Positions 45,851 to 55,935 of a DNA stretch of 64,000 bases are shown piece by piece. Position 1 is the stretch's first letter, and each line of letters opens with the position of its first letter. The stretch is taken from positions 26,158,254 through 26,222,253 of the forward strand of contig OZ025260.1 in the NCBI GenBank assembly GCA_964019135.1, read 5' to 3'. The translations under genes were made by a program, and so were the position numbers. The notes under the pieces were generated by a model. It ran no database searches. It was not told where the DNA came from and saw only the letters and a program-made list of their open reading frames with translations. This DNA is from Arenicola marina. Taxonomy: Eukaryota > Annelida > Polychaeta > Arenicolidae.

Positions 45851-47869
45851 GTCTCAACTTGATAGTTAGCGGTGTTCCACCTGCTTTCTTGCGTTAGAAT
45901 ACGGAATTCCACATTGGTATGAAAAATAAGAATCGCCCCTTACCCCTCTTCCATTGCAAATGCTTAAACCATTCATCAGAACAGTTAAACACTTACTTAA
46001 TTCAATTCACTTTCTCTATCGACGAAACGGGACCAATCCATGTTTCTCCGCGTAAGAAATGCCCTTTCATACAGCACTACGTCAGCGTCGGCGGATGTCA
46101 CTGAAAGGGGAATCCCCAACTTGTTACGTCATTCACAGGGAATCCCCAATTCGTCACGTCATTTACAGGGCATTTTCCCGATAATGGATCTCCATTGGTG
46201 ATCAATGCACAAAATAAAAAAAATAAAACATTTAGTTCATTTAGTTCATGTTCATGTTTGCGGCTGTAAAATGTGAAAATAGTTAAAACATTAGTGTATA
46301 CCATAATTATATGGGAGACCATTGTGTAGAACCAGACTTATTAAAATGTGAATACAAGGCATAAATTACTGATAATTCATGTAAAAAAAACCGTGCCGAG
46401 AAATATTTGTGGAATAATATTTTCAATCTTCAGGACATGTTTCTAGAGAAATGTGCACTGTTACCGATATTTTCTTCATTTTTATTCTACAAACTATGTT
46501 TGGAGACTTTAAGTGGTTTGAGGTCAAGATTTTAATTTTTCATGAAATTATAGCCAATTTTGTAAAGGTAGTGATTTCGAAATTGGCGAAAACTGTCCTG
46601 ATGTTGCATAATTGAACTTCATTATTACTATTCTGTTTTTTTTACGTCTACTATTTACATTGTTTAACGTGATTCCTGAATTGCACTAGGTTTAAGCTTG
46701 ATAAAGAGCTAAGTAAGTACTTGTGATAATGACTTCATATTGAGCTGAATTGTAGCCAAATTACATATTAGTAGTAGCTGTCAAGCTTAGGTTATTTTGT
46801 GAAATGGGGTGTAAAATGAAGAATATTTTTTTAATGGCACGGTAAGTTATCATAAAAATTCACCCGAGGGTTTGCAATGGGATATACTTGCATGAAATAA
46901 TCACAAATACAGAGTTCTGTTACCTTGCTATGTTTGGGTGCTTACTTTAATGCTTTCGCATTTATCCATCTTGAATATGCATCAATTCTTGATTAAACGT
47001 AAATGAAGCAAATAAATTCACGATAACCAAAAGATTAATAATTACAAATCAAGTGCTTCTGAGTGACGATAGAAGTAAATCGTCAAAATGTTCCTTCTAT
47101 ATCTTACTGGCGGCTAATGCACAGAGTTGTAAAATAAATCTGATAAGTATACATATATGACCGGGAAAACTGTACAACCAAATAATTGCAGTCCAGAGAT
47201 TCACTCCCGAATAAAGAAATTATCATTGCATTACAATATTATCTTGGATAAAATGTCATTCCCATTGTATGTTCCTACACACGTTTAAAGCACGCGACCA
47301 AGATGAACCTCAAAAAATAGGACCGTATGCATGTTAACTGACATATCCAATATCATTTAGTGGTGTAATCATTACAACGTGTATATTGATCAGAAGGAAG
47401 ATAAACCTAAAGATGGGAATATTCAACGTTTTAATTCAATTTACCCCCCAGGGGTGGAGTAGCGGGTGGGTGGTAGTTAGTTTAAGCGATGGATCCGCGA
47501 AGTGTAATGACCATAAATCTAACAATTAGGCTACAAACCTGGAAGCAAATGATCAACACTATTCCCTAGATGCCTTACTTAAGAGGAATTAGACATATAC
47601 AAAACAAGATTGTGTCTATTGAGATACAATTCAGAAAGTATGTTCAGGTTTTCGGCAATTTTTTTCTTAAAGAAACTATACTATGAATAGCATATCATAT
47701 GCATTGTTAGATCTTGGATATGTATTTCACATTTGCATCAGAGTAGAACTATTACTTATAATATGTTCTTATGATCATGCCAACATCGGGTATTTTGGCA
47801 CGTTTATCTAATTCCCTTTACGTTATAACATTAAAACAATGTTAACCAACGTTTCAGGTATTATGCATA

Positions 47870-48211
47870 TTAACCAATATATATTATACTATTGAATAGT
47901 ATAATCACATCAAGACATGGAGTAGGCCTGATTAGAAGCAACGTAAAAAGACAATTGGGATCATCAACAGTTTTGACATATGATAACTTGTTCACCCAAT
48001 CTTGGCACCAGCTCCCCATTCTCTGTTGCTTGGCATCGTGCATAACGTTCGTGGGAACAAGCGGAATCTCTATTACGTCATCATCTGACAGGGCTTTGGT
48101 GGCCTTTGCTTTTCCCCTGCGGTGACAGTGAACGGTCACAGCCACAAGGACCAGCACCACGACCACCACGCTTCCGCAGAGGAGCCAACCACGACCCAGA
48201 ATGATGCCTGA
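47870..48211 (-). CDS. Receptor gene, transmembrane and cytoplasmic exon
   Basis: After an acceptor at 48212-48213 (phase 0) the frame has a 19-residue hydrophobic helix (WLLCGSVVVVVLVLVAVTV) and a basic stop-transfer patch (HCHRRGKAKATK), then an acidic tail (SDDDVIEIPLVP). The frame stays open to TAA at 47872-47870. The last 30 codons look less coding-like, so a donor before that point (for example at TGG|GTGAAC) and further exons are possible. Confidence 0.7.
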   Translation of the reverse strand, partial: SGIILGRGWLLCGSVVVVVLVLVAVTVHCHRRGKAKATKALSDDDVIEIPLVPTNVMHDAKQQRMGSWCQDWVNKLSYVKTVDDPNCLFTLLLIRPTPCLDVIILFNSIIYIG

Positions 48212-51200
48212 CTCACGTATGTCACCTTGCCGACGTCGTAAGACAAGAGGCGTATGATTTTAACCTAATATGTAAGGGAAAAAACACATTGACATTTAGT
48301 ATTGATGATCGACACACTGGATATAGAAAAATGTCACGACTTTTATTATCTACCTTCGCTACATTGGGTATCGCACTGCGAACGCTATTCCTGCAGCTAA
48401 CTACGTTAACTAAAATTTCGCTTCATATTCTGAAATAAATGACATTCGAAGTTCGTCGCCAAAAGGTGTCTATCCTGTTCCATTGATTTATTTTGTTAAA
48501 TGTAATTGAATGTAGCTTACTGTGATGGTGAGTTCTTCCTGTCTAGTATTCGGCGCCGGGGCAATGGGAGGCAGATGGCAGGTAAGGGAAGACACTGCCA
48601 CAGTCGTCACGTCGTACTGTCCTTGACCGATTTCTGCAATGAAATCTTCCTTCGATACTTCATTATTCAGATGCTCGTCCTTGAGAAAAATATGATATTA
48701 AATACGGTTAGTCACATATCCTTTAGCGAACGACAAAACAAGGGGAAAGCAGCATAAAAAAGAAGTAAGGCAAGTCCATTAGGTCTACCCATATGATAAA
48801 TACGGGACTATATGCCCACTACGCTTTCTCGTCCACTAATTCGATGGGTCAAGGTTAATCTCTCAAAAACTGCATACTATTCGCAAAATGACACATTACA
48901 TACCATGAGCACAAGAGGAACGTTCTCGTGTGGGTCATGCTCATGCACTCCATCAAGCCGGTAGACAACTGGGATCACTGAGTGCAAGGTCAGCACCCCT
49001 TGGTCCTTCACCGCACAATCCTGTATGACAGAGACCCAAACTGGTTCTGATCGTGTTTCTCCTGGATTTTACATTATTGTCATTGATATAGTAACATAAA
49101 TTATGCCTATCCAGTCCTGTGTTTGGTTGTACCCCAGTGAAGGTTGTGTTCTTCTGTCGTTCCGGTGACAGCATAGCGATGTACGTCATGCATACAAACA
49201 AGCGGGGTTCAGCCACGCCATCCAGTTTTTCACCCTTTGCCCACTGCTGTATGCCCCCTGTGCAGCAGAAAAAAAACAATTGCCACCAGATACAAACGAC
49301 ATTTGTAATAGCGTTTTTTGACAAAAAAGGCCTTTTTTAATGATTTCAAACGAAGCAGGAAATCAGGATGATACAATGAAACACAGATTCAGTTATCAAG
49401 GCAATATAAATACAGAACCGTATTAAGAAATCCATGTAATCTGGCTCATTTCGCCTTGTCATTTAGATGAGAACCTTTGCATTCTGACATATATATATAA
49501 CATATAAGAAATGGCATTCGGTTTGGGTTGAATTTTGAATTTGAGGTAGGAAACCATTACATGCCTCAAAACGTTGTACATAAAATCGTGTTCTCGCATT
49601 CACGGCACGAGGGGAATATGTGGTTCCGCACTCATCGCACAATAGAGCCACTTTGTTCCGCCAATACCGCATACTGAGGACAATGGCGACGGATACTATA
49701 GCTCCCACATACCGCGCAATGGAGACACATTATTTCGCACTCACCATATACTGTGCAGCATGCGACACATTGACCGTGGTGGCACACGGTTCCGCAAGTT
49801 GCAGCAAGTGTAACAATAGAGACACGTGGGACGATGAATGCCGCAATCTCATACTTACGGCGCACACGGAATCGCGTGGCACAATGCGGACGACAGTTTG
49901 TGCACTCACCGCGCAATGGAGACACGTGGTTCAATGCTGGTGATCCGGGGTTTGTCTTTGTATTGGAACATGACTTCGGTATTCACATTGGTGCCGTTGG
50001 TGTACACCAAGTAGATCGAGTACCGGCGATTGACATGGGACAAGTCGACGGCAGGCGTGACTGCAATCACGCGCGTGTATGTCCTAGAAACACAAACCAG
50101 ATTACTGCAGCTTAATTAACGCGATAAACCATGCATGATAATTGACTCTTTTGGCCACTGCTGCTTATAATGAAGCTAAATTGGGTCGCAGCACCCCCGA
50201 CGCAATGGAAGGAAAAATCATAAAATGACTTTTGACACTAGCAGGAATTAAACTAGTAACCCGATAGGGCGCGGTTAAGTGCCCTTTATTTTGTTCAAGC
50301 TAGTTCCCCCGTTGGCAGATATGCGGTTACTATCAAGAAGCTTAACATTCACTAAGAACAATGTGATCAAATATGTTATCACGGTCGTGCATGTTTTCTC
50401 CCGAGTAATTACAATTATTATAATCGTTATATTGCATGGGGGTCCATATGTGCTCCAAGTGATCCTGTGCATGCAGCTTATGTGTGATGAGTCGGCTTGT
50501 GTGGTCACTGTGTGAAATGAAATGAAATGTTGGTGTTTTAGGCCACCTTTGTGCACATACAGGCTAAATTGGGCCAAGGAACCTCCCGGGACGATGAAGG
50601 ATGAAGGAATGAAACATGCCCCAGATTAGGTGCCCGAGCCCGGATTCGAACCCAGGACCTATTGATCTGCGGTCTAGTGCGCTAACCACTACACCAGGGA
50701 GGCCCCCCGTCACTGTGTGAACCCTGCGTGTTCAGTCGTCACGTGTCTGCCATGCGGCCCTAGTATGTTTAATCGTCATCATGTTTTATGTCAATTTCCG
50801 CAGCATTTGGTCAAGACTCAATGTGAGCTTTTAATGCCTGATGCTTAACCTGTTTGAGATGGTGAGGTCTAAGTTAGGACGCATGAGGACCAGCTTGGAC
50901 AGCGTGCGGCCATCCAGCTGGTCGTGTGTAATGGTGACATCAGTGCCTCCCGCCCCGGGACCGTAGTTAGAAAAGACCTGGAAGCGTGGTCCAAACAGCC
51001 CTTGGGTTGTCGTACCTACAATCGATCAGAAAATGTATTCCTTGGACATATTACACCGTTGCAAATGCAATCGTGTAATAATCTAATATGGATAGGTGCG
51101 ACCTAAAAAATGCGAGCGCATATTTATTAATTCAGATATTCCGAGGAGATACATCTAGATTAATATTCAAAATTAATTTCACTTCGGCTTGCCATAACGC

Positions 51201-54200
51201 ATATCTTTGGCGGGATGAAGTATACCGTGCACGTGCTTGTGACATATCATTCGGTTGCTTAGGAACTCCCATTGTGACGTCATGTTTATAACATTTTGAC
51301 GCCACAACTACTCAATATGCTTGGAACTTGGCAACAGACATTTAGCCCGTCGTTTATAAATTAACTGTAACTTTAAATATACATCCATTGTTAACATTGA
51401 ATAATTTATTCGTTAATTGTGGGGCAGCTGATTTAATTATTAAAGACATGACATAATATGCTTCGACCTCTCTTTGCTTGAATATATTTATGAACAGCCG
51501 ATATTTACTCCGAATCCTAAAACGTCTCATGGGGGTTGTTACGCGAAATGAAAGTCCTAAGCCTATGCTTGAAATGGACTTTGAATATGCCTGCATGTTA
51601 CCTTGAGAGCTCGCTTGCGCTCGCTATCTATCTTCGAACTATGTGCCATGTCTCTAGTGGTAGTTTACTGCACTTTTCATCGACACCCTAAGCTATTTGT
51701 TATTAGCTTTATGAACCGTGGAATGAAGTTAATCCCGCAGCGACATTACGAAGATAATCATCAGCTATTCTACTAAACCGATGAAGTGAAATCGAAAAAA
51801 TATAAAAACAAATATATTCAATTATAGAGCAACCGAATACTGTTATTTCGATTAATCATAATTTGCGCTCTACAAATAAGTGCATTACCAATATAAACAC
51901 TTACCAAATCGTCGTGGGAATAAAATCTCCATCTGGTATGTGACAAAGGACACAAGTCAAACATGTGTAATTACAAACAATATAAGTTAACACATAATGC
52001 GGACATATACTGACAACTGATTACAAAAACAATTGCGAAGACTATTTTCTAGACGAAAACATAATGAGCGGGATGCTCATAAAGCGCAATCATGCGAAGA
52101 ATGTTACAGTATATTTGGCTATATCGATCCCAAGGCTACACAAAATATTCCAATATAAATCAACTATTTAATCCACGAGGTTAACTGAGTAGGTCGGTGC
52201 GTTATTTAACATGACTCACCTCCACGTGCCAAGATCTTAATCTCCCGGAAGCCGCTATTAACAGCAGAACACACTGGACTAATTGTCAGTTTGACACTTG
52301 ATGTGAAAACGGTTTTCAGATCATAGTGCTGCCACCCTTGCTCGGGACAAGCTGTTGCCAGAATGCTCGTTTCAAAGCATTCCAGTGTTACCTACATAAA
52401 CAGATACGTGTAGGAACATAGGGTTTGAATAATTGAATCACGAGTATTCACAGCTCGTTTTACAACATTTAGACAATCAAGAAATTATGTTCAGAACAAG
52501 CTCGCATTTCGCATCATAATACGTCAAACAGCAACTTACAGACATAATATGTATGGCACACTTTGAAAGAAAGAGATGTTTTATCAAGAAAACATTGATG
52601 GCAAACGAAAGGCATTGGTATAGGGGAACAGGCTCGGATTAAGGATATTGTTTAAGGGGATCTACTTTGAATAAGTTCAAAGATCTTACGACAGGGACAG
52701 GAGGTCAAATCGAAAAAGAAACAAGGGGTCCGGTAGGGGGTCCAGAATCAAAACCATGAAGGGGCCTTGCATTACAGGCATTATATCTGCTCATCCTCGG
52801 CAATGAAACATTATTCCGTCACAGTGTCTTTTAGGATCTCCTTCAGAGTGGGGTTGAAAGTATATCAGCATACAGTTCATAGAAAAGCAAAACGTTGCGC
52901 GGTACATTGCAAAATATAGATTCATATCACTCTGGAATTTTGTGACATATACATTCCCCATTATTACCATTTGTATCGAGGCATCCGAGAAGGCGAGTTC
53001 GATACCTCGGTTCTGGTTGTCTCTGTGACATCGCTGTAGGAGCTGGACGCCGATCACCTCGTAGGTGGCGTCGAAGACGAGGCTGATTCAGGCGCCGACT
53101 CCTTCGCCATTAGTCACTCACTCATGTGAGGGGCTGCCTCCCACAATCACTACACCGTCCACAGCATTTGTTAAATCGTACCAGAGATTGTATCGAGATG
53201 ATGGAGCACAGGATGCTCTGAGCGCAACGTTTTGAACTGCTCCGTATTTAATTAGCTACTTAAACATGCTAAGAACAGGATCAATTAGTCGACACTGGAT
53301 TCATCTTTAAGTAAAATAAATCGCGGCTCAGATACCAGATGTGGACATTCTGTCACCTGAGACAGATCATGTGAAAGTTGCGTTACACTAAGCTGTTGGT
53401 GGATCCGGCCACGGATTGGCCTGAGAACCTGCAAAAACGTGACAACATTAAACGTTATCGAATATTCTGCCAATTCGGTTGGCTTCACTCTGTTCCTAAT
53501 AGGACATACGTTTCAGTTGATTATCGCCCCATTGGAATTGTAGCCGACACTATAATAGCTACAATAACTTAGACAGATATCTCTTCACGTACGTCAGACA
53601 CATTTTGCACACGCGCAGTACTCGTGGGTATTAATGCGGACAATTTTGTTGCATGTGATCGAAATAATCAAGAGAAAATATTACTACGAATCAGACATGA
53701 TTCATGCGACGTGCGAACACCCTTCGACCAATTGAGAAATTGTCTTTCACAGAATGCAAATGTTCGTGAATGCATTTCATTAGCCCTTACATTAGTACTT
53801 AATAATCAAATATTACTTCTGGAATCCGAGGGACACGTAGTGAAAATGCTTCTGCATTGCACAGGGAATAAGGAAAATAATAAAGTATGTTGTCTTCGAC
53901 AAAAAAGCGCAGAGGGCCGGACATAGGGGGTCCGACGTTCCCCCTCCCTCTCTGGGGATTATCGTTTTCAACCCAAAATGTAGGCCATCTGGGGCGCTGC
54001 CCCCCTTACCCCTTCCTTGTGAAAAAAGGTTCAAAGCATTGCGTGCCTCTCCCGTCCGGTCGTCAAAAAATTGATGAACCTTCCGGTTGTAAGTTTCCAG
54101 TGGACTCCCCCCCACCCCCCTTTGCTTTTGAATTCGTGGATTCGAGGTTCTTTGTTTACTGACCAGTCCGCCCCAGGATGCTGATCTCTCTGAATCCGCT

Positions 54201-55075
54201 GTCTGATGACGTGCACACGTTGCGTATTGTCAGTGTCACCTAGGATGTTACAACCGGAGTGAGGTCGAAATGCTGCCAGCTTTGTTCGGGACAGGACATG
54301 TGTTGGTTACTCGTCTCAAAATAGGTCAGTTCCACCTTCAATGGGTCAACAGCGAATAAGCCTCTTCTTCTGCTCGTTACCAACCTGTTTTGTGTTATTT
54401 TCATTTGTGTACTGCTCATGGCAATAAAGATTATTTTTATATTGACATGTTTTGCAGAGAGCCGGGCGTGTGCGCCAAATACCGGTGGCGAATAGGAAAC
54501 CATATATAATCACATATATGACACAAAGAAAAATCTCACCGTCTGTGTCGATCTATCTCTAAAAGCGAGTTCGACACCTCGGCTATGGTTGTCTCTGTCA
54601 CGTCCCCCTGTCGTCCCCCTTGTCAGGTGATTCCGACCCACCCTGAAGCTTTATTTGTATGGTCATTTGTCTCCGGAGGTTCTACATTTCCTGCGTCACT
54701 ACTGCACATGTACACATGTAAGACGACTACTTTCTCGTACGCTATGTTCATGTTTGCGGCAATACCACATACAATTAATATTAACCTGCAATGGTCCATA
54801 CAGGTCAATACTCTTTGTGCAATTTGTTGTAGATCACCTTTCAATCAGTAATATTATACTGGCAGTGAAGTATCAGGCGTGTTAATCGCAGCATTTGTCT
54901 AAATAAGTTCAGCGAATAGCTGTCGTTCAGTAGACAAACTAATCATTACTGCATGCATTTTCATCAATCTTTGCTCATATCTCACTGGATGACAAGCCCC
55001 CCTACCGGTCGGTCTTGTCTGCGTCTGCAGTATCGCCGCCAGAAGCCATACCCGGAGAACATCAAAATAATCCAT
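47870..55075 (-). CDS. Type I membrane receptor with galactose-binding and IPT/TIG domains (gene span)
   Basis: Splice-linked exons on the minus strand give a signal peptide (55075-55006), a galactose-binding/discoidin-like C-terminal half (53082-52968 and 52391-52220; RGIELAFSD, SGFREIKI), two plexin-like IPT/TIG regions (51015-50850, 50083-49910 and 49257-49133; GPGAGGTDVTIT and ITSIEPRVSIARGG), an extracellular stalk (49020-48904 and 48679-48521), one membrane helix (WLLCGSVVVVVLVLVAVTV) and a short cytoplasmic tail. IPT domains in this tandem style are known from plexins and MET-type receptors, but here there is no sema, RasGAP or kinase region. A second, upstream galactose-binding exon pair (54617-54164) has an in-frame stop in one exon. 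Exons for the first half of the galactose-binding domain were not found, and one junction (49910/49257) is out of phase, so the model is incomplete. A role in adhesion or recognition is inference. Confidence 0.7.
48521..48679 (-). CDS. Receptor gene, stalk exon 2
   Basis: 53 codons, phase 0 at both ends (acceptor tttctcaag, donor ACA|GTAAGC). Ends in a Pro-rich stretch, PPIAPAPNT, just before the membrane exon. Confidence 0.8.
48904..49020 (-). CDS. Receptor gene, stalk exon 1
   Basis: 39 codons, phase 0 at both ends (DCAVKDQGVLTLHSVIPVVY...). Beta-strand-like sequence without a recognised domain; it probably ends the IPT region. Confidence 0.8.
49133..49257 (-). CDS. Receptor gene, IPT/TIG exon 3
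   Basis: GGIQQWAKGEKLDGVAEPRL is the GGT..V.G.NLD...PR core of a plexin-type IPT domain. Excellent acceptor (ttttttttctgctgcacag); the frame needs phase 1 in, while the previous exon leaves phase 2. The exon begins with a G run (GGGG), so a one-base indel there would explain the mismatch. Donor GGG|GTACAA, phase 0. Confidence 0.75.
49620..49930 (-). repeat. Degenerate tandem repeat resembling the exon end and splice donor
   Basis: On the minus strand, CCACGTGTCTCCATTGCGCG|GTGAGTGC is followed downstream by weaker versions (cacgtgtctctattgtt, atgtgtctccattgcgcggt, gtggctctattgtgcgatga), each about 65-100 bases apart. The unit covers the last bases of exon 49910-50083 and its donor. Confidence 0.65.
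49910..50083 (-). CDS. Receptor gene, IPT/TIG exon 2
   Basis: It finishes the first IPT domain (RYSIYLVYTNGTNVNTEVMF) and starts the next (KPRITSIEPRVSIAR). It contains an N-glycosylation sequon (NGT). Acceptor gtttctag joins in phase 2. The strong donor CG|GTGAGT also leaves phase 2, which does not fit the next recognised exon. Confidence 0.8.
50517..50708 (-). mobile_element. tRNA-derived SINE, family A, intact with 13-bp TSD
   Basis: On the minus strand it has an A box (tggtgtagtggttagcgcac), a perfect B box (GGTTCGAATCC), a tRNA-unrelated body and an (ATTTC)n tail. GTCACTGTGTGAA flanks it exactly (50504-50516 and 50709-50721). It lies in an intron of the receptor gene, in the orientation of the gene. 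Confidence 0.95.
50850..51015 (-). CDS. Receptor gene, first IPT/TIG exon
   Basis: FQVFSNYGPGAGGTDVTITH matches the start of an IPT/TIG domain (pattern P..GP..GGT.VTI). Phase 1 in (acceptor gattgtag), phase 2 out (ACAG|GTTAAG). Confidence 0.8.
51016..52219. other. Receptor gene intron; nothing else recognised
   Basis: AT-rich intron sequence between the exons at 52220 and 51015. I see no repeat or exon that I can support. Confidence 0.6.
52220..52391 (-). CDS. Receptor gene, galactose-binding exon 2
   Basis: Contains CPEQGWQHYDLKTVFTSSVK and VCSAVNSGFREIKILARG, the last strands of the domain. Acceptor tatgtag, phase 0; donor GGA G|GTGAGT, phase 1, in register with the next exon. Confidence 0.85.
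52968..53082 (-). CDS. Receptor gene, galactose-binding exon 1
   Basis: LVFDATYEVIGVQLLQRC followed by RGIELAFSD is the middle of a galactose-binding (F5/8 type C-like) domain. Acceptor phase 2, donor ATG|GTAATA phase 0; joins in frame to the exon at 52391. Confidence 0.8.
53083..54163. other. Receptor gene intron, possibly with an unrecognised exon
   Basis: By domain logic the first half of the second galactose-binding unit should lie here. A minus-strand segment at about 53420-53349 (VLRPIRGRIHQQLSVTQLSH, between gcag and GTGACA) has splice-like borders but no recognisable domain match. A G/C-rich dispersed element lies at about 53905-54095. Confidence 0.4.
54164..54335 (-). pseudogene. 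Receptor gene, extra galactose-binding exon 2' with in-frame stop
   Basis: It is 172 bp, exactly the length of the homologous exon 52220-52391, with the same phases (0 in, 1 out; donor G|GTCAGT). FETSNQHMSCPEQSWQHFDL aligns with FETSILATACPEQGWQHYDL, and SGFREISIL with SGFREIKIL. A TAG at 54242-54240 replaces a serine of the other copy. It is either a decayed exon, a null allele or an assembly error. Confidence 0.75.
54540..54617 (-). CDS. Receptor gene, extra galactose-binding exon 1' (homologue of 52968-53082)
   Basis: RDNHSRGVELAFRDRSTQT aligns with RDNQNRGIELAFSDASIQM of the downstream exon, and both end in phase 0 (here ACG|GTGAGA). The 5' part of the exon is less clear because the frame is not open beyond about 54617. 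Confidence 0.55.
55006..55075 (-). CDS. Receptor gene, exon with signal peptide
   Basis: ATG at 55075-55073. MDYFDVLRVWLLAAILQTQT has a hydrophobic core, WLLAAIL, and a polar end, and is followed by a donor (ACC G|GTAGGG, phase 1). It is the nearest upstream signal peptide on the strand of the receptor; the link to the later exons is inferred from position and strand. Confidence 0.55.
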
Positions 55076-55881
55076 AAATGTTGGTGACGTCAGGAAGAGC
55101 CAGCAGAAGACGCGTGCAGCACTTGTGTCGGATGTTCTAGACTACGATGATACAGACTGCTGCTTCTTGAAATGGGTTAAGGCACGGCTCGCGGGGGCTA
55201 CGTTCAAATAAAAACTGGTAATAACAGCTATTTTGGGTTGCCCTATTCAAGGTTGAAATCTTGCTAGTACTACTATTACTGTTGCCAATGCTGGTTCTGA
55301 TCTAGGAATAAGTAGTCAGGGTGGTGAATTAGGTTTTCACCCATTCCACTTTTATTTAATTGAGGTGAGGGTGAGGCGGGGGGATTTCCCCCGCCCTCCT
55401 TCCCTCCCTTCCACCTATTATATTCCTCCCCCGGAATAGTACGGCCTTCAAGTCCCCATGTCCCCATCGCTGTCCCAGAATTTTCCCAATGACACGCGCG
55501 CACTCCAGCAACACAATCCCCGCTCAGTGTCTGTGTGGCTCTGCCCATGTACCCGGGTAACAGGCTTAACGCATGGACTTACATGCCCCTCAACCAATAT
55601 AGCTCTAAACAAATGGACCTCAGGCGACCCCCACGCTCGATGTGCTCATGCAGTGACATGTTATCAAGGATTCTGGATACAATATAACGCCTTTTCATGT
55701 TCACTCACCCGCTGGATGCGTTTGCACCCGTCATCCTGGATATTAGTAATTTACGTGGCAAAAAGTAGGCGAAACATGCAGCATAAATGCAACATAAATA
55801 TTGTCTTATAGGGGAATAACTACTTATATCGTTTTCATTTTGTGTTGTTATTTGTAAATGTCTTTTTCCTTTGCCTTTCAG

Positions 55882-55935
55882 GCGTTACGACTTAGTATGC
55901 TGTCAGATCGTTATGCCTGGCTAGTTGTAAACTTG
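55882..55935 (+). CDS. iGluR exon a (amino-terminal domain)
   Basis: Pyrimidine-rich acceptor (tttgcctttcag), 18 codons ALRLSMLSDRYAWLVVNL, donor TTG|GTGAGT, phase 0 at both ends. It matches the segment before TNLD in AMPA/kainate receptors. Confidence 0.85.

Larger units (their letters stand above)
44272..47869. other. Spacer between the two minus-strand genes
   Basis: It contains dispersed repeats (44828-44920 and 45600-45850) and a very AT-rich block at 46200-47870 without any exon that I can support. It would hold the promoter of the 44271 gene and the 3' end of the receptor gene. Confidence 0.5.

Noticed and set aside
50625-50706. A tRNA gene on the minus strand
   Set aside because: The A and B boxes are good, but the rest does not form a full cloverleaf that I could verify, and a SINE body, tail and 13-bp target-site duplication surround it.
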